This document shows positions 11,518 through 21,573 of a stretch of DNA of 64,000 nucleotides, one piece after another (position 1 is the first letter of the stretch; every line of letters starts with the position of its first letter). The stretch comes from Boletus sp. NGJ (Eukaryota > Basidiomycota > Agaricomycetes > Boletales > Boletaceae), in assembly GCA_019096195.1 (NCBI GenBank), contig JAGTXK010000138.1, positions 434,001-498,000 on the forward strand, given 5' to 3'. Both the position numbers and the translations under genes were made by a program. The notes below the pieces were generated by a model, which was not told the origin of the DNA, did not search any database, and worked only from the letters and a program-made list of their open reading frames with translations.

Positions 11518-11865
11518 TGAAAGGAAAAAGCCTTAGTATTTTAAGGGGCACAAAGTGCGCTATCCAAAAGAGTGAAAAGGAATTCCAAGACTAGCGAATA
11601 CAAGTGTTACTATGCCACTTATATACTACCTACGGTCCTTGGTTTAGGGCCGGCATGGAAACTACTAGAAGGTTCTGTATGACGTACAGTGACGTAGTGG
11701 GGTCTAGGTTGTTCTATGGGTATAGGGTTATGACGTAGCCTGACGTAGGGTAGTGTGGGCTCTAGACTTGGTGTCTAGGTGTGAGATAACTACGTAAGCG
11801 TTCATGGGATTGCCAAGTCTTAGCTAACTACAGTAAATTTAGGTGGAAACATCGAGGGCGTTTCA
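11518..11865 (-). repeat. 5' LTR of the Ty3 element
   Basis: 348 bp, TG...CA, flanked on the right by the GTAGC target duplication. It contains a TATA box (TATATAAG, 11,625-11,618) and the self-primer sequence (11,593-11,581). Confidence 0.95.
11581..11625 (-). promoter_or_regulatory. LTR promoter: TATA box and predicted transcript start
   Basis: TATATAAG begins at 11,625 on the minus strand. 32 nt further on begins TAGTCTTGGAATT, the complement of the primer-binding site. A start site about 30 nt after TATA would place this stretch exactly at the RNA 5' end. The same arrangement is kept in the 3' LTR. Confidence 0.65.
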
Positions 11866-11870
11866 GTAGC

Positions 11871-13140
11871 ATTGTCAGCATCATCAACTTCTTCCTTTCC
11901 AGACATGGGATCCCAACCTGACAACACTTGAAATCTTCACAAAAACACACTGAAATCCCTTTGCATATTGAAATTCAAAGACGACACAAGAAAAAATAAC
12001 AAATATTGCAGGGGTTCTGAGTGACCCAGTGCAAAAAGGTGTCCTCACATGAGCCTCAAGGTAACACTAATGTTTCATTACATAATTTTCATGTGATTTG
12101 GTCACATGTGGATACTCAAACCTCCCAACAATTAACCTTGTAAGCAAGGTAATTGTTGATCATCATTTTCAATTGAAAAACATTTGGCATCTTTTGATGC
12201 ATTTCTTGTTCTGCATACCTTTACACAAAGGATCTACTATATCTCTATACACATCCATATGAATTCTTCTGATTTGCATTCATCTGCCTTAGGTGTCAAA
12301 GGCAAGGTGTTATTGCATGATGTTGTTCATTATGTAATAAATCTGCACAGGAATTGAGTATATTCTGATGACATAGACTTGTTGCTGACAAATTGTGAGT
12401 TGCATGGTTTTCTGGGACTGCTTCTGTTTGACATGATGATGGGTTTTCAATGGTTGATACAGCATATATTTACTGTATGGGTTGTTGTTGTGGCATTCAT
12501 ATAGATTTTGTTGGCTCAAGACATTTGATATGTGGCAAAATATCACATTGTATGTTATTCTCTCATTGCATTGTTTGGTTTTTATTGGATTATGTTTTTT
12601 TGTGTGCATCTTTTTTTTCCACAGAGTTGCTGATGATGATTTATGATGTTGTCACAGACTGTGTCTGTTATAATATACAATAATTTCAAACTTTTCACTT
12701 TGATACTTACTTTTTCATTCCATCAACTCTTTTCTTCTCAAGTCATGTGACTGTGCATGTGACCATGGGAACAATCACATGACATGGTCTAGAACCTATG
12801 ATGTCAGATGACATCATACCTCATGTGATCCATGACCTTTTAATTTCCGCTCTTCTCACACAGCCCCATTAATCTCCGCCTTACTATACATAGTAATTTA
12901 TCACATGCATAGCTTGGTCTGTGCACCATCTCTGTACATATATAAAGTAGCACTTTGACAACTGGAATCCCCAGTCTAATCCATTTGTATTCTGCTCCAA
13001 CAATCCATTGCCTTGACCACTCTGGTCATTGTAGGATTGGCATAGTACAGACTCAGACTCCTCACCTGATTTGTTCAGCCAGGACCTGTGTAGCCTGTGA
13101 GCATCAAGCCTTGTAATTTGTTCCAAAAGGTTCATAATAG
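11871..13140. other. CpG-depleted DNA upstream of the Helitron reading frame, left arm
   Basis: AT-rich sequence, matched at 24,563-25,832 in the right arm. Open frames up to about 99 codons are identical between arms but show no conserved features. They probably stay open by chance in sequence that is young since duplication. It may be the 5' part of the Helitron, but I cannot identify the element end. Confidence 0.4.
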
Positions 13141-13240
13141 TGTCCCTTGTGTGCCAGAATGATTTCAAATCATTGGGTCAATTACAAATGTTCATGATGC
13201 TTTTGTTTGATGTATTGGTACTGATGGATGTCAACCTGTC

Positions 13241-13841
13241 TTGCTTAGTTTGGAACGAGAAACAAATCATGTGCTATTGGTTATGTGTGCCCTTCATGGT
13301 ATTGAGGTGGATGGCAACTGTGATTCTCTATGTGATAAGATCATTTTTCATTTGGCTTTTGGACTTTGTGCTCTTGATTTACAAATCCATCCTCCATTGT
13401 GTGTAGTTGTCACAAGTCATTATGATATGCAACCCTCCTCATTGGACATGAAAGAGTTGTGGATTTTATTGTTGTGCAATGTTGCCTCACAGATTAAAAA
13501 AACCTCTCAGACACCTTCTTTGGGCAGTGCACATATAATCTATGGGAGATCTTTCACTCTTTTGCAGTCACACTCTTCTTCATATATATGTTGACCATTT
13601 CTGTCTTGAAAAGAATTCAACTAATCATTAGCATTGATCTGAACAAGAATGGATTGAATGGCTGAGATTGGTTTTGGCATAGAGAAAGTGTGATATTTTG
13701 CATTAGTTTAAATCAGCTATGTCCTCTTTGTCATTAAAAGAGTTTATCTGTGCCTCATGCAATGCTAAATACAATATAAGCTTGTGTAAGGAGGTTGCAA
13801 TCAAGGATGTTGATGTTTCCTTGCTGAAATGGCCTGATCAG
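13241..13841 (+). pseudogene. Helitron N-terminal coding region
   Basis: A 117-codon open frame at 13,241-13,594 is followed, after a non-coding-looking gap, by FICASCNAKYNISLCKEVAI and then DVSLLKWPDQ. The C-x2-C pattern and the D-V-x-L-L-K run are typical of the segment before DUF6570 in agaricomycete Helitrons. The stretch up to 13,825 is duplicated in inverse orientation at 23,878-24,462. A solo LTR interrupts it at 13,842. Confidence 0.6.
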
Positions 13842-14758
13842 TGTTACAGTTATGGAAGGGGGGGTATACCTTTTTCTCTACCATCCCCTCCAACAGGCCT
13901 CTGGGATGACCTGTCCTTTGACTCCAGACTCTTCTGGGACTCTCCAGGGGATTCTCCATGAACTCCCACCCAAGCACTGCCATATCCTGCCTCCTTTTAG
14001 ATGATACTGCACCCACCATCACTGCCATTCTGGCTGTAGACCACAGCCTCCTATTTCACCTCTTCTCTTATTTCACCAATTAATCCATAGACAATGCCTC
14101 CATGGCTATGTTCTCTCATACACAGCCCAGTATTTCCAATCTCCCATTTGACTAATGTCCCACTTCTCTTTTATGGTAATATATGATTCAGATCTCATAT
14201 TACCCAGTATGATAGGAAGCCTGCCCTAAATAGGCAGAGTCTATTTATATGGGTGTCGCCCCTTTATATATTCCCTAACCTTGATTTATACAATTCAACC
14301 TGAGTGTATATCATCTCCACCTTCCCATCAGCTTCTGTTCCTAGAAGTTAAAGCTGGAAGACCTGCTTCTCATCACACTAGTAATCCTCATGATCTCTAG
14401 CTTCTTTATTTGCTTTGCATCCTATTAGGGATAGGGTGAAGTCATACTCCTTGATGTCAACCCAAGGTTATAAAAGGTGTCTGCTCTACAAAGGTAGAGT
14501 AGGTAGTAGAAACCTTGTAGAGCATATGTCACAGATGGTTGCTGCTCTAAGATATGTTGGGAGCTGGGGACATCTTTGTTGCTTGCATATCAGTGTTAGA
14601 GGTGGTGATTCTCAACACTTTCAAAGCCTCACTGCAGTATCCACCTGTTAACTGGACCCTTGCCTATCTAGAGGAAGGGAGAGCAGCAGGTCCTAGTATA
14701 ACCTAGATTGCCTTTGGTTTACTCAGGTCATGTGTCCCATTGTTACGAGGGTGTAACA
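13842..14758 (+). repeat. Solo LTR (TGTTA...TAACA family) in the Helitron
   Basis: 917 bp beginning TGTTAC and ending GTAACA, with a TATA-like TTTATATATTC near 14,260 and no coding sequence. The first ~180 bp aligns with the reverse complement of the solo LTR at 7,682-8,699. Coding sequence of the Helitron stops on its left and resumes on its right. The flanking 5-mers (ATCAG, ATTGG) do not match well, so the target duplication has decayed or the ends are slightly off. Confidence 0.7.
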
Positions 14759-14759
14759 A

Positions 14760-15144
14760 TTGGCACTATGTTGACACTGGGGTAGTGGATGCAGATTGGC
14801 TTTTGGGCATGCATTTGTTATCTTCATTGGATACAGAATTTCTGTCTGATGTTCTCATTGGCAATGCAGGCATACTTTATTATGAAGGGGTGCCTTATGC
14901 TTTTGCTTTGTGCACCAAGTGTGCAAACACTCTACACAAGGGTGCTGTACCTAATCTTGCCATTGCAAATCATTTGTTTTTGGGTGAAGTATCTGATGTT
15001 CTGTGTGGGCTGACAATTATTGAAGAAGCAATGATTGCTCATTGTCATGCCAAAACCTGCATTGTACAATTACATGAGCAGGGAGAGAACAACATAGGTA
15101 ATGCTCAGCATGGACTATGCAGACATGTCATCACATTTCCATAG
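14760..15144 (+). pseudogene. Helitron DUF6570-type region
   Basis: An open stretch of about 128 codons after the solo LTR. It includes NWHYVDTGVVDADWLLGMHL, then YAFALCTKCANTLHKG, AIANHLFLGEV, LTIIEEAMIAHCHAKTCIVQ. This pattern (C-x2-C, K/G, A-N-x-L-x-x-G, L-T-x-x-E-E-x-x-I-A, I-V-Q-L) is the conserved DUF6570 segment of fungal Helitron proteins. It stays open over this stretch although the surrounding Helitron does not. Confidence 0.8.
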
Positions 15145-15963
15145 CAACCTGAATCCATTTTAAATCTATTTCCACCACCTGTTGAGTTTCTGTCTATATT
15201 CATTTGTATTGTGTTTGTTGGTTCCCATCTGCCTTTGATAGAGTGGATGTGTTTACATGCTCAACCTTTACTCATTTGTAAGAAACATATGCAACATGTA
15301 TTGATCTGGCTTCAAAATTATAATCAATATTACAGAGATATTAGATCCTGAAGTTTGTCATTCTTGCAAGGATGAATTTCTGTTTCCAGTACATATCAAA
15401 GTTGTTCCACCATTGGATGCTTCAGATGAACTAACTTTAGGTTATGATTTGTGATCAAATTCTTCACAGAATGATTTGTTGGATGATCAGACCACAGATA
15501 TTCTAGAATCTGTTGTTATTACCAGTGTCAACAGAAACATGCAACCTGCCATTCTACATGCAGCCACTATGGAGCATTTCGTAAAGTTTGGAAGAGCTTA
15601 TATGCAAATTCCTCATGAAACATAGTCAGTTAGCAACTGTAATAATCCAGATCTTTTTCTGATGGTGTACCCTGTTCTGTTTCCATATGGGTTAGGTGGA
15701 TGTGAGGATCATCGGCATTTGCACATGATTTCATTGCAAAAACAAGTGAACCATCTTCTTTCACTTGCTGGTACTTGTTTTCAGATCCACTATTCATTCC
15801 AGTTTATGACATTTAATTTGATTCAATGATGGAAAATCTTGCTTCATTCAAGCCTGAAGGTTAATCATCACTCCTTCAATGCCTTTAAATCGTGTTTCAC
15901 TTGTGTTTCTTCAGCAGCTGTGTGGGTTGTTGGTGAATGTGTGTTAAAAGGTGATCTCAACAT
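15145..15963 (+). pseudogene. Helitron linker between DUF6570 and HUH regions
   Basis: Frames on the plus strand read pieces such as PDLFLMVYPVLFPYG, LGGCEDHRH, QVNHLLSLAG and HSFNAFKSCF, which match the segment before the HUH domain in fungal Helitrons. Several stop codons and frame changes interrupt it. It ends at the fold-back insertion at 15,964. Confidence 0.7.
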
Positions 15964-16901
15964 CAGTAAATACAGAATTTCATCATAGTGCTCATAGTAC
16001 CATAGTAGTTTCATAGTAGTCATAGTGGTTTCATAGATAACTCATAGTATTCATAGTGTCATAGTATTGAAAGTGTATTTATAGTATCCATAGTATCATA
16101 GTGTCATAGTACCATAGCATTCATAGTACATTCATAGTAGTCATAGTTATAGTAGTAATTTTAAGCTAATCCCAATCCCAATCCCAATCCCATTTCTATT
16201 CCTATTCCTAAGTCAAAAGTATGCAAAAAGTGTAGTCAAAGATGTAGTCAAATGTTGTAGGAAAGAGTGTAGCAAAAGTGTAGCAAACAAAGTATAGTAA
16301 AAAAAAGTAAACAAAAGTGTAGCAGAGTGTAGTACAGTGTAGCAAACAAAGTGTACCAAAAGTGTACCAAAAATGCGCACCAAAGTGTAGTAAAAGTGTA
16401 GTCACAAAGTGTATCAAAAGTGTAGACCTACACTCAAAAAAAACATCCAAGTCCATTTTCCCACACTCAGTGTTCAAAAAGCGGACATTGTTTGCCAATA
16501 TTTGTGCCACCATTCTTATATAAATAAGTCAGACTTCAAAAACTTTCCACACTCTCTTGTTTCTCAATTTTATCCTTCTCTACTCATTACATGAAGTCAA
16601 CACTTCACTTTGTAAATCATTAGGATTGGGATTAGGATTGGGATTGGGATTGGGACTGGGATTAGGATTGCTAAGCCATTATGGAAGCACTATGTATACT
16701 ATGGCATCACTATAACTATGGAAGTACTATGAGAATACTATGAGACACTATAAGAATACTATGACAGACTATGGCCACACTATGAACAGACTATGAGACA
16801 CTGTCATAGTATCAAACCACTATCCAGTTGGACCCACACTATAAGCACTATGTTACTGTCCAGTACTGTCCAGCACTGGACTACTAGTCCTGTTTTTACT
16901 G
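15964..16901. mobile_element. Fold-back element built of inverted microsatellites
   Basis: 938 bp inserted in Helitron coding sequence. The ends CAGTAAATACAG and CTGTTTTTACTG form 12-bp inverted repeats with one mismatch. Flanking 8-mers CTCAACAT and ATGAACAT agree at six positions, suggesting a decayed 8-bp target duplication as made by hAT elements. Inside, CATAGT-type repeats (15,984-16,150) and AATCCC repeats (16,166-16,192) on the left face GGGATT repeats (16,620-16,672) and ACTATG repeats (16,680-16,850) on the right, so the whole element can fold on itself. The core has AAAGTGTAGC-type repeats. No transposase is present, so it is non-autonomous. Confidence 0.65.
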
Positions 16902-16909
16902 ATGAACAT

Positions 16910-17764
16910 GACTTTTACTTCAGAAGAGAGTCAAGCTAGAAAGCTTCTTAAACAGATTACTTACATTACTGCTCAAGTTCCTGATTCTAATGCAGTTCGC
17001 ATCAGCATGAGAAATGAGATTTAAAGTCTCACCATTAATGGTTTGCATTCCTTCTATTTCACCATAAATCCTGCTGATGTCTATAACCCTATTGTGAAGA
17101 TTTTGGCCAGAAGTGATATCAACATTGACTGCATGAGCGAGGATGATGTTTCATAATTTTGGAAGCAGTCACTTCTCATTGTGAGTAATTCTGTTGTGGG
17201 TGTCAAATTTTTCCACTAGTATCTCATGTCATTTTTTGATTACATTCTTGTCATGATGGAGTCAACTGCACCTTCAGATGCTGTTATTTTAGAAAGTATC
17301 ACTGCTTATTATGATTGCATTGAAGCTCAAGGATGAGACAGCTTACATTGTCATATGCTTATATGGCTCATTGGAGCTCTCAACATAGATGAAATCAAAC
17401 ACCACATAGTACATGTCTATGACAATGGGTTCAAGTAACACCTTCTTTCCTTTCTGGATGATACGATTTCATCATTGATTCCTGAAGATCCACTTCCTCT
17501 TGAATGCATCCCTTCTTCCATTCACCATCTGGTGAGTGTACAGGCATCTAATCTGAACATTGATGACCCCCATTCAAAGCTACAGTTTAAAAAGGATGTT
17601 AGTGTTCTTGTGCAGGTGTGCCAGCAGCATCATCACATATCCACTTGTTTCAAGTATTGGTGAGGCCCTCCTGATCTGAGAGAATGTAGGTTTCAACTCG
17701 ATGCCACAAGATTTCATCCAGATAGTAATGTTGATAATGAAACTGGAGATGTCATGCTTTGATG
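16910..17764 (+). pseudogene. Helitron HUH replication-initiator region
   Basis: The plus strand reads SFYFTINPADVYNPIVKIL, then a two-histidine motif LHCHMLIWL (17,340-17,369), then FLDDTISSLIPEDP, and near 17,610-17,760 HHHISTCFKYW and ECRFQLDATRFHPDSNV. These are the rolling-circle Rep (HUH) motifs and the adjacent T-C-x-K-Y segment of fungal Helitrons. Seven or more stops break it. A Tc1 element interrupts it after GDVML at a TA dinucleotide. Confidence 0.85.
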
Positions 17765-17766
17765 TA

Positions 17767-19368
17767 CAATGGCTCAAAAAAGTGTCCCAATGTTTGGCTA
17801 TTTTGCAAAGACTTGACATTTGCAAAAGAACCAAAAGGTATTAGCCCTAACCCTTGCTGGGCCATTGATAGCCCTAATCCTTGCCCTGAAGATGAGCCCT
17901 TAGTCATATAATTTGGTTGTCATGGCACTGAGATATAGCCATATTAAAGTGACATGTTATTGGGACACTTTTTTGAGCAACATTTCTATTCTTCAATTTA
18001 GTACTTTGTATGCCCTCCCTTTGCTTTTATCACTGCCTCTAGTCTTCTAGGCATACCCTCTATCAATCCTTGACACTCCTCAACCTCTATCTTCCCCCAC
18101 TCCACTTCAATTCTCTCCCAAAGCTCCCATACTCCTTTTGGTGGTGTTGTATAGCTATTGAGTTTTTTTTTTTGAGGATTTGCCAGAGATGTTCAATGGG
18201 ATTAAGGTCTGGAGATTGTGCTGGCCAGTCAAGAAGCTTGATCCCTTGAGATTCCAGCCACTCCTTGGCTCTTTTAGAGGTGTGCTTGGAGGTCATTATC
18301 TTGTTGAAAGATAATGCTCTCTTCAGGAATTCCAGAATTTTCCATGGAAGGAAGCAGATTATCCTCCAAAATGGAGACATACTGCTCAGCATTCATCCTC
18401 CCTTCAACCTCTGCAAGAATCCCCACTCCACTCCAACTCATGCATCCCCAAACCATCAAGGAACCTCCTCCAAACTTTACTGTTCCCTGAACTTCCTTGT
18501 CTTGCAAAGACTTTCCTGCCAATTTCCATACATACTTCCTTCCATCTGACCCAATCCTGTTGATCTTGGTTTCATCTGACCATATAACCCTAGTCCAGTC
18601 CTCCACAGTCCAATGTTGGTGCTTGAGAGCAAAGGCTAGCCTATGTTGCCTATGCTTCACAGACAAGAGTGGCTTCTTTTTCTTGACTACAGCCTTGAGA
18701 GATGCAGACTTGAGAACATTCCTAACAGTTTGAGCAGAGACAGGAGAAGAGAGAGCAGAATTGATGAGATGGGTAGCCTGGACAGCATTTTCAACTTTGC
18801 CAGAGGTAATACTAGAGACAATTCTCCTTTTATCAGTAGGAGAAAGTTTAGAAGGACATCCTAATTTGATGTTTTCCTTGCCTGGGTGGATCTCCTTGAT
18901 AACCCTGGCCACAGTAGACTTCCCCAGACCAGTTTGGAATGATATTTGCCTAGTAGAAAGGCCAGATTCAGAGAGAAAAAGAATATTGGCTCTAGCAGAG
19001 GAGGGAGTGGATTTTATAATGAAGTAGGGTTGGCTGAATGGTATCTCTGCTCTTTATACCATTTGGAGTTATGTAAGTGACATAATCAGACAGGGTTGAA
19101 GCACAGCATCCATCAGAACCTTATGTTATTTACTAAATGATAGTTGATAATATCAGGGTCAAATAAGTGTCCCAATGACATATCCTTTTAATATGGCTAT
19201 AACTCAGTACCATGACAACCAACTCACATGACCAAGGGCTCATCTTCAGGGCAAGGATTAGGGCTATCAATGGCCCAGCAAGGGTTAGGGCTAATACCTT
19301 TTGGTTCTTTTGCAAATGTCAAGTCTTTGCAAAATAGTCAAACATTGGGACACTTTTTTGAGCCACTG
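17767..19368 (-). mobile_element. Tc1-type DNA transposon with long inverted termini
   Basis: 1,602 bp with outer ends CAATGGCTCAAAAAAGTG and its inverse ending GAGCCACTG, flanked by TA on both sides (17,765-17,766 and 19,369-19,370). The inverted termini run for about 205-215 bp. Each also has a second, oppositely oriented copy of the GGCTCAAAAAAGTGTCCCAAT motif at its inner edge (near 17,958-17,982 on the left and 19,151-19,172 on the right), so each end is itself a small fold-back. The transposase is on the minus strand. The insertion splits the Helitron HUH region, which resumes cleanly at 19,371. Confidence 0.93.
18087..19024 (-). pseudogene. Tc1-type transposase
   Basis: The minus strand encodes an N-terminal helix-turn-helix (ARANILFLSESGLSTRQI, about 18,928-18,981), a second DNA-binding region, and the DDE catalytic domain. 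The first aspartate is in VIWSDETKI, the second in IFQQDND, and the glutamate in [11 protein letters not shown]. All three catalytic residues are present. Just after the second aspartate one extra base, in GACCTCCAAGCAC where GACCC(N)AAGCAC is expected, shifts the frame. A single lesion therefore separates the two halves (18,274-18,912 and 18,087-18,392). I see no ATG at the expected start, so the start codon may also be lost. Otherwise this is the least decayed gene in the Helitron region. Confidence 0.88.
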
Positions 19369-19370
19369 TA

Positions 19371-19448
19371 TGAATGGCATGGTGAATCCTTACAATGAAA
19401 CCATTCTATCTGCTCTTTGTTGCAATATGGATATTCAATTTGTTGGAT
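19371..19448 (+). pseudogene. Helitron segment between Tc1 and solo LTR
   Basis: Reads NGMVNPYNETILSALCCNMD then IQFVGS, the conserved fungal Helitron motif that follows the HUH domain. It joins to 20,463 across the solo LTR, where the frame continues as EILYYIIDYTTK. Confidence 0.85.
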
Positions 19449-20457
19449 CGAAAGAAACAACCAACAAACAGAAGGCAGAAACCTAAATCTGATATTCCAA
19501 GCATTGCTAACTAAAGCAATATGCGAGGAAGCAAGAGGCAATTTCAAGACTAAGGAAACATGGTACTCTACCAGCTACTTATATACTACCAATAGTGGTG
19601 CATGGACCATGTTATGCTATGACATCACAGGAATGAGGAAATGTTAGTGTCCAATGGCAAAAGAGAGAAACAGTGGAATGAGATGTGTGTGATATGTGCA
19701 TGTACTGTAAGTGAAAGGTAGTCCATGGTGTTCTGGAATGTGGCTATGTTGTGATATATCAGAGGGGGTCTAATAAATAAGAATGCAGAGATGAAATGAA
19801 AAGGTAATGAAAAGGTAATGCTCAAGGTGTTGCATAGGTTGATCATTGGATCTAGTATCAAGATAGGATCACATTGGGAGATGGATCAGGTCTTGTCTAA
19901 TATATCTATGAAATAAATAGCCTTGTGATGGCATCATGGAATGGCATCGGTGATCTATGGTGTGAGCTGAGGATCAGGAGATCAAGAGGAGGGTCACTGT
20001 GAGGCAAGTCCAATCGGTCAGGTGATCTGGAGGCTAGCTTCTGATTAGTAACCTTGTGTGGATACTGAGTGCTACATCTGGTATGTCCACAGATGGTGTA
20101 GTTTAGAGGCATGTGGGCCTGTGCTTGTGGTGATGAATGCCAGGTTTGGCCATGAGGCTTACTTGGTGTCATATGGTGTAGTGGATACAACGAGGGTATG
20201 ACTAATGAAAGTGTACATGGGTATGGGCGACAGTATGGTATATTGTATGATGAAGGATATGATGGGTAATATGAGGATATGAATAATGGAATGATGTATG
20301 ATATAGATGTAGTATCATATGGGAACTAGATTGTGTATTTGTATGTGTAGCAAGGGGGGAGCTTGGTTGGTAGTAGGTGAGAATATCATCTATAGGTAAT
20401 GCGAAAGTGTAGTGAGGGTAGCAATAAATAATGGGTATCAACAGTGTGAACATTTCA
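19449..20457 (-). repeat. Solo LTR, 1,009 bp, minus orientation
   Basis: Inserted in the Helitron frame with a perfect 5-bp duplication TGGAT (19,444-19,448 and 20,458-20,462). On the minus strand it begins TGAAATG and contains a TATA-like TATATAAG near 19,586. It is a relative of the solo LTR at 21,574-22,981 in opposite orientation. Open frames inside are not conserved coding sequence. Confidence 0.85.
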
Positions 20458-20462
20458 TGGAT

Positions 20463-21568
20463 CCAGTTTTGGAGTGAAGGAAATCCTTTATTATATCATA
20501 GACTACACCACAAAGACACAACTAAAAATGCATGTTGCATATGTGGCTTTGGAATCTGCAGTTTAGAAAGTAGGTGACTATGACCCATTTGTAGATGATC
20601 TGAGAATGAAAGCAAAATGACTTCTTCAAAAAACTACATATGCTTTAGTCTCTCATTAGGAGTTGTCTGCACAACAAGTGAGTTCATACTTGCTGGGTCA
20701 CAATGACCATTACACTAGGCATCAATTCCAGAATTTATATTGGACATCACACAAGAACTTTTTGGAAGTGCAGATGCCCAGTCTGGAGTGCTAGCCATGA
20801 CTAGTATTTGAAGCTGTCTTCCAGTGAAATGTCTCATCAGCCTCCAGTAAAAGTGGTGAATCAAGTGAGGAAAGTGATTCAGATGCTCCTGATATCAGCT
20901 CTAGAGTATATCATTTGAACAATCAAAATAAAGATGATAGTGTGTGTCTAGATGGTGAGGGAATTTTGGACACTGATGATTCTGGTGGTTTGTTTTTGTG
21001 TTCATTGAATATTGATGATTACCATTACAGATCACAGGAATTGTGCAAAATCAATCTCTGAGATTATACTGCTCATGTGGATAAATTTTGTAGATGAAAT
21101 GTACTGAGATGTATAAGTGAAAACTCTGTTGATTCAGATGATGAAGTTGAGGATGTTGATGATACTGCTGACATTGATACAAATATTCTTGAATCTGTTG
21201 ATCTTTGTCATCCTACCTTCTCTTTTTTGCCAATGCATTCTGAGTATGTGACATATGCTGTTTATATGCACCTTCTGTCTTGTAGATTTGTTTCTATGCT
21301 TGTCAGTGCACCTTTACCTTGATATGATCATGCATCATCTGAGTCACAATATTGCAGAGTGATGCTATTACTCTTTAAACCTTGGAGAAATGTTAATGAT
21401 TTTAAAGAAGACTTCAATTCCTAAATCAGTGCCTTTGCTGCATGGAAAACAATCTTACCTGATGGGGACTCAATCTTAACCAGGCTTGCTAATCTTCAGT
21501 CACTGCATGAGTGTAAAGATGCACAAGATCAAGATATGGCTATTCAACAATCTTGTCTGCCTCCACAA
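20463..21568 (+). pseudogene. Helitron segment between the two solo LTRs
   Basis: The plus strand reads KTQLKMHVAYVALESAV, then GDYDPFVDDL, ELSAQQVSSYLLGHNDHYT and HQFQNLYWTS. This is the region between the HUH and helicase domains in fungal Helitrons. It carries several stop codons. The end (LANLQSLHECKDAQDQDMAI) leads to the second solo LTR and then to the helicase part. Confidence 0.8.
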
Positions 21569-21573
21569 CAGAA

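Larger units (their letters stand above)
3723..11865 (-). mobile_element. Ty3 (Gypsy) chromodomain LTR retrotransposon, fossil
   Basis: A near-complete element of 8,143 bp on the minus strand. Two 348-bp LTRs (TG...CA) lie at 3,723-4,070 and 11,518-11,865, with a perfect 5-bp target duplication GTAGC at 3,718-3,722 and 11,866-11,870. The right arm of the inverted repeat keeps the single-copy empty site. The order in the sense direction is 5' LTR, primer-binding site, leader, gag, protease, reverse transcriptase, RNase H, integrase, chromodomain, polypurine tract, 3' LTR. The coding part is broken, with roughly six interruptions in pol. A 1,018-bp solo LTR of another family sits inside. The LTRs differ at about 15 positions (4.3%), of which nine fit CpG decay, so the insertion is fairly recent. 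Confidence 0.95.
725..13825. repeat. Left arm of a ~4.95-kb inverted duplication, split by a Ty3 element
   Basis: The sequence at 725-3,722 and 11,871-13,825 reappears as its reverse complement at 28,842-23,878. The match covers a dehydrogenase gene, an unknown exon, non-coding DNA and the start of a Helitron. Sampled stretches differ by roughly 0-1%: several reading frames of 89-117 codons are identical in both arms and others differ by one residue. The 8.1-kb block at 3,723-11,865 is absent from the other arm and is a later transposon insertion. The inner edge is inside Helitron coding sequence, ending at TTGCT at 13,825. The outer edge is near 725. Confidence 0.93.

Noticed and set aside
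12310-12609. 99-codon minus frame identical in both arms
   Set aside because: Low-complexity, no domain, in CpG-depleted repeat DNA. Identity is explained by the recent duplication.
16166-16672. Interstitial telomere repeat (AATCCC / GGATTGGGATTAGG runs)
   Set aside because: The unit is variable GGGATT / GGATT rather than TTAGGG, and it occurs as facing arrays within a fold-back element.
15984-16850. CRISPR-like repeats (CATAGT ... ACTATG)
   Set aside because: Short irregular microsatellites in a eukaryotic transposon. No constant repeat with unique spacers.
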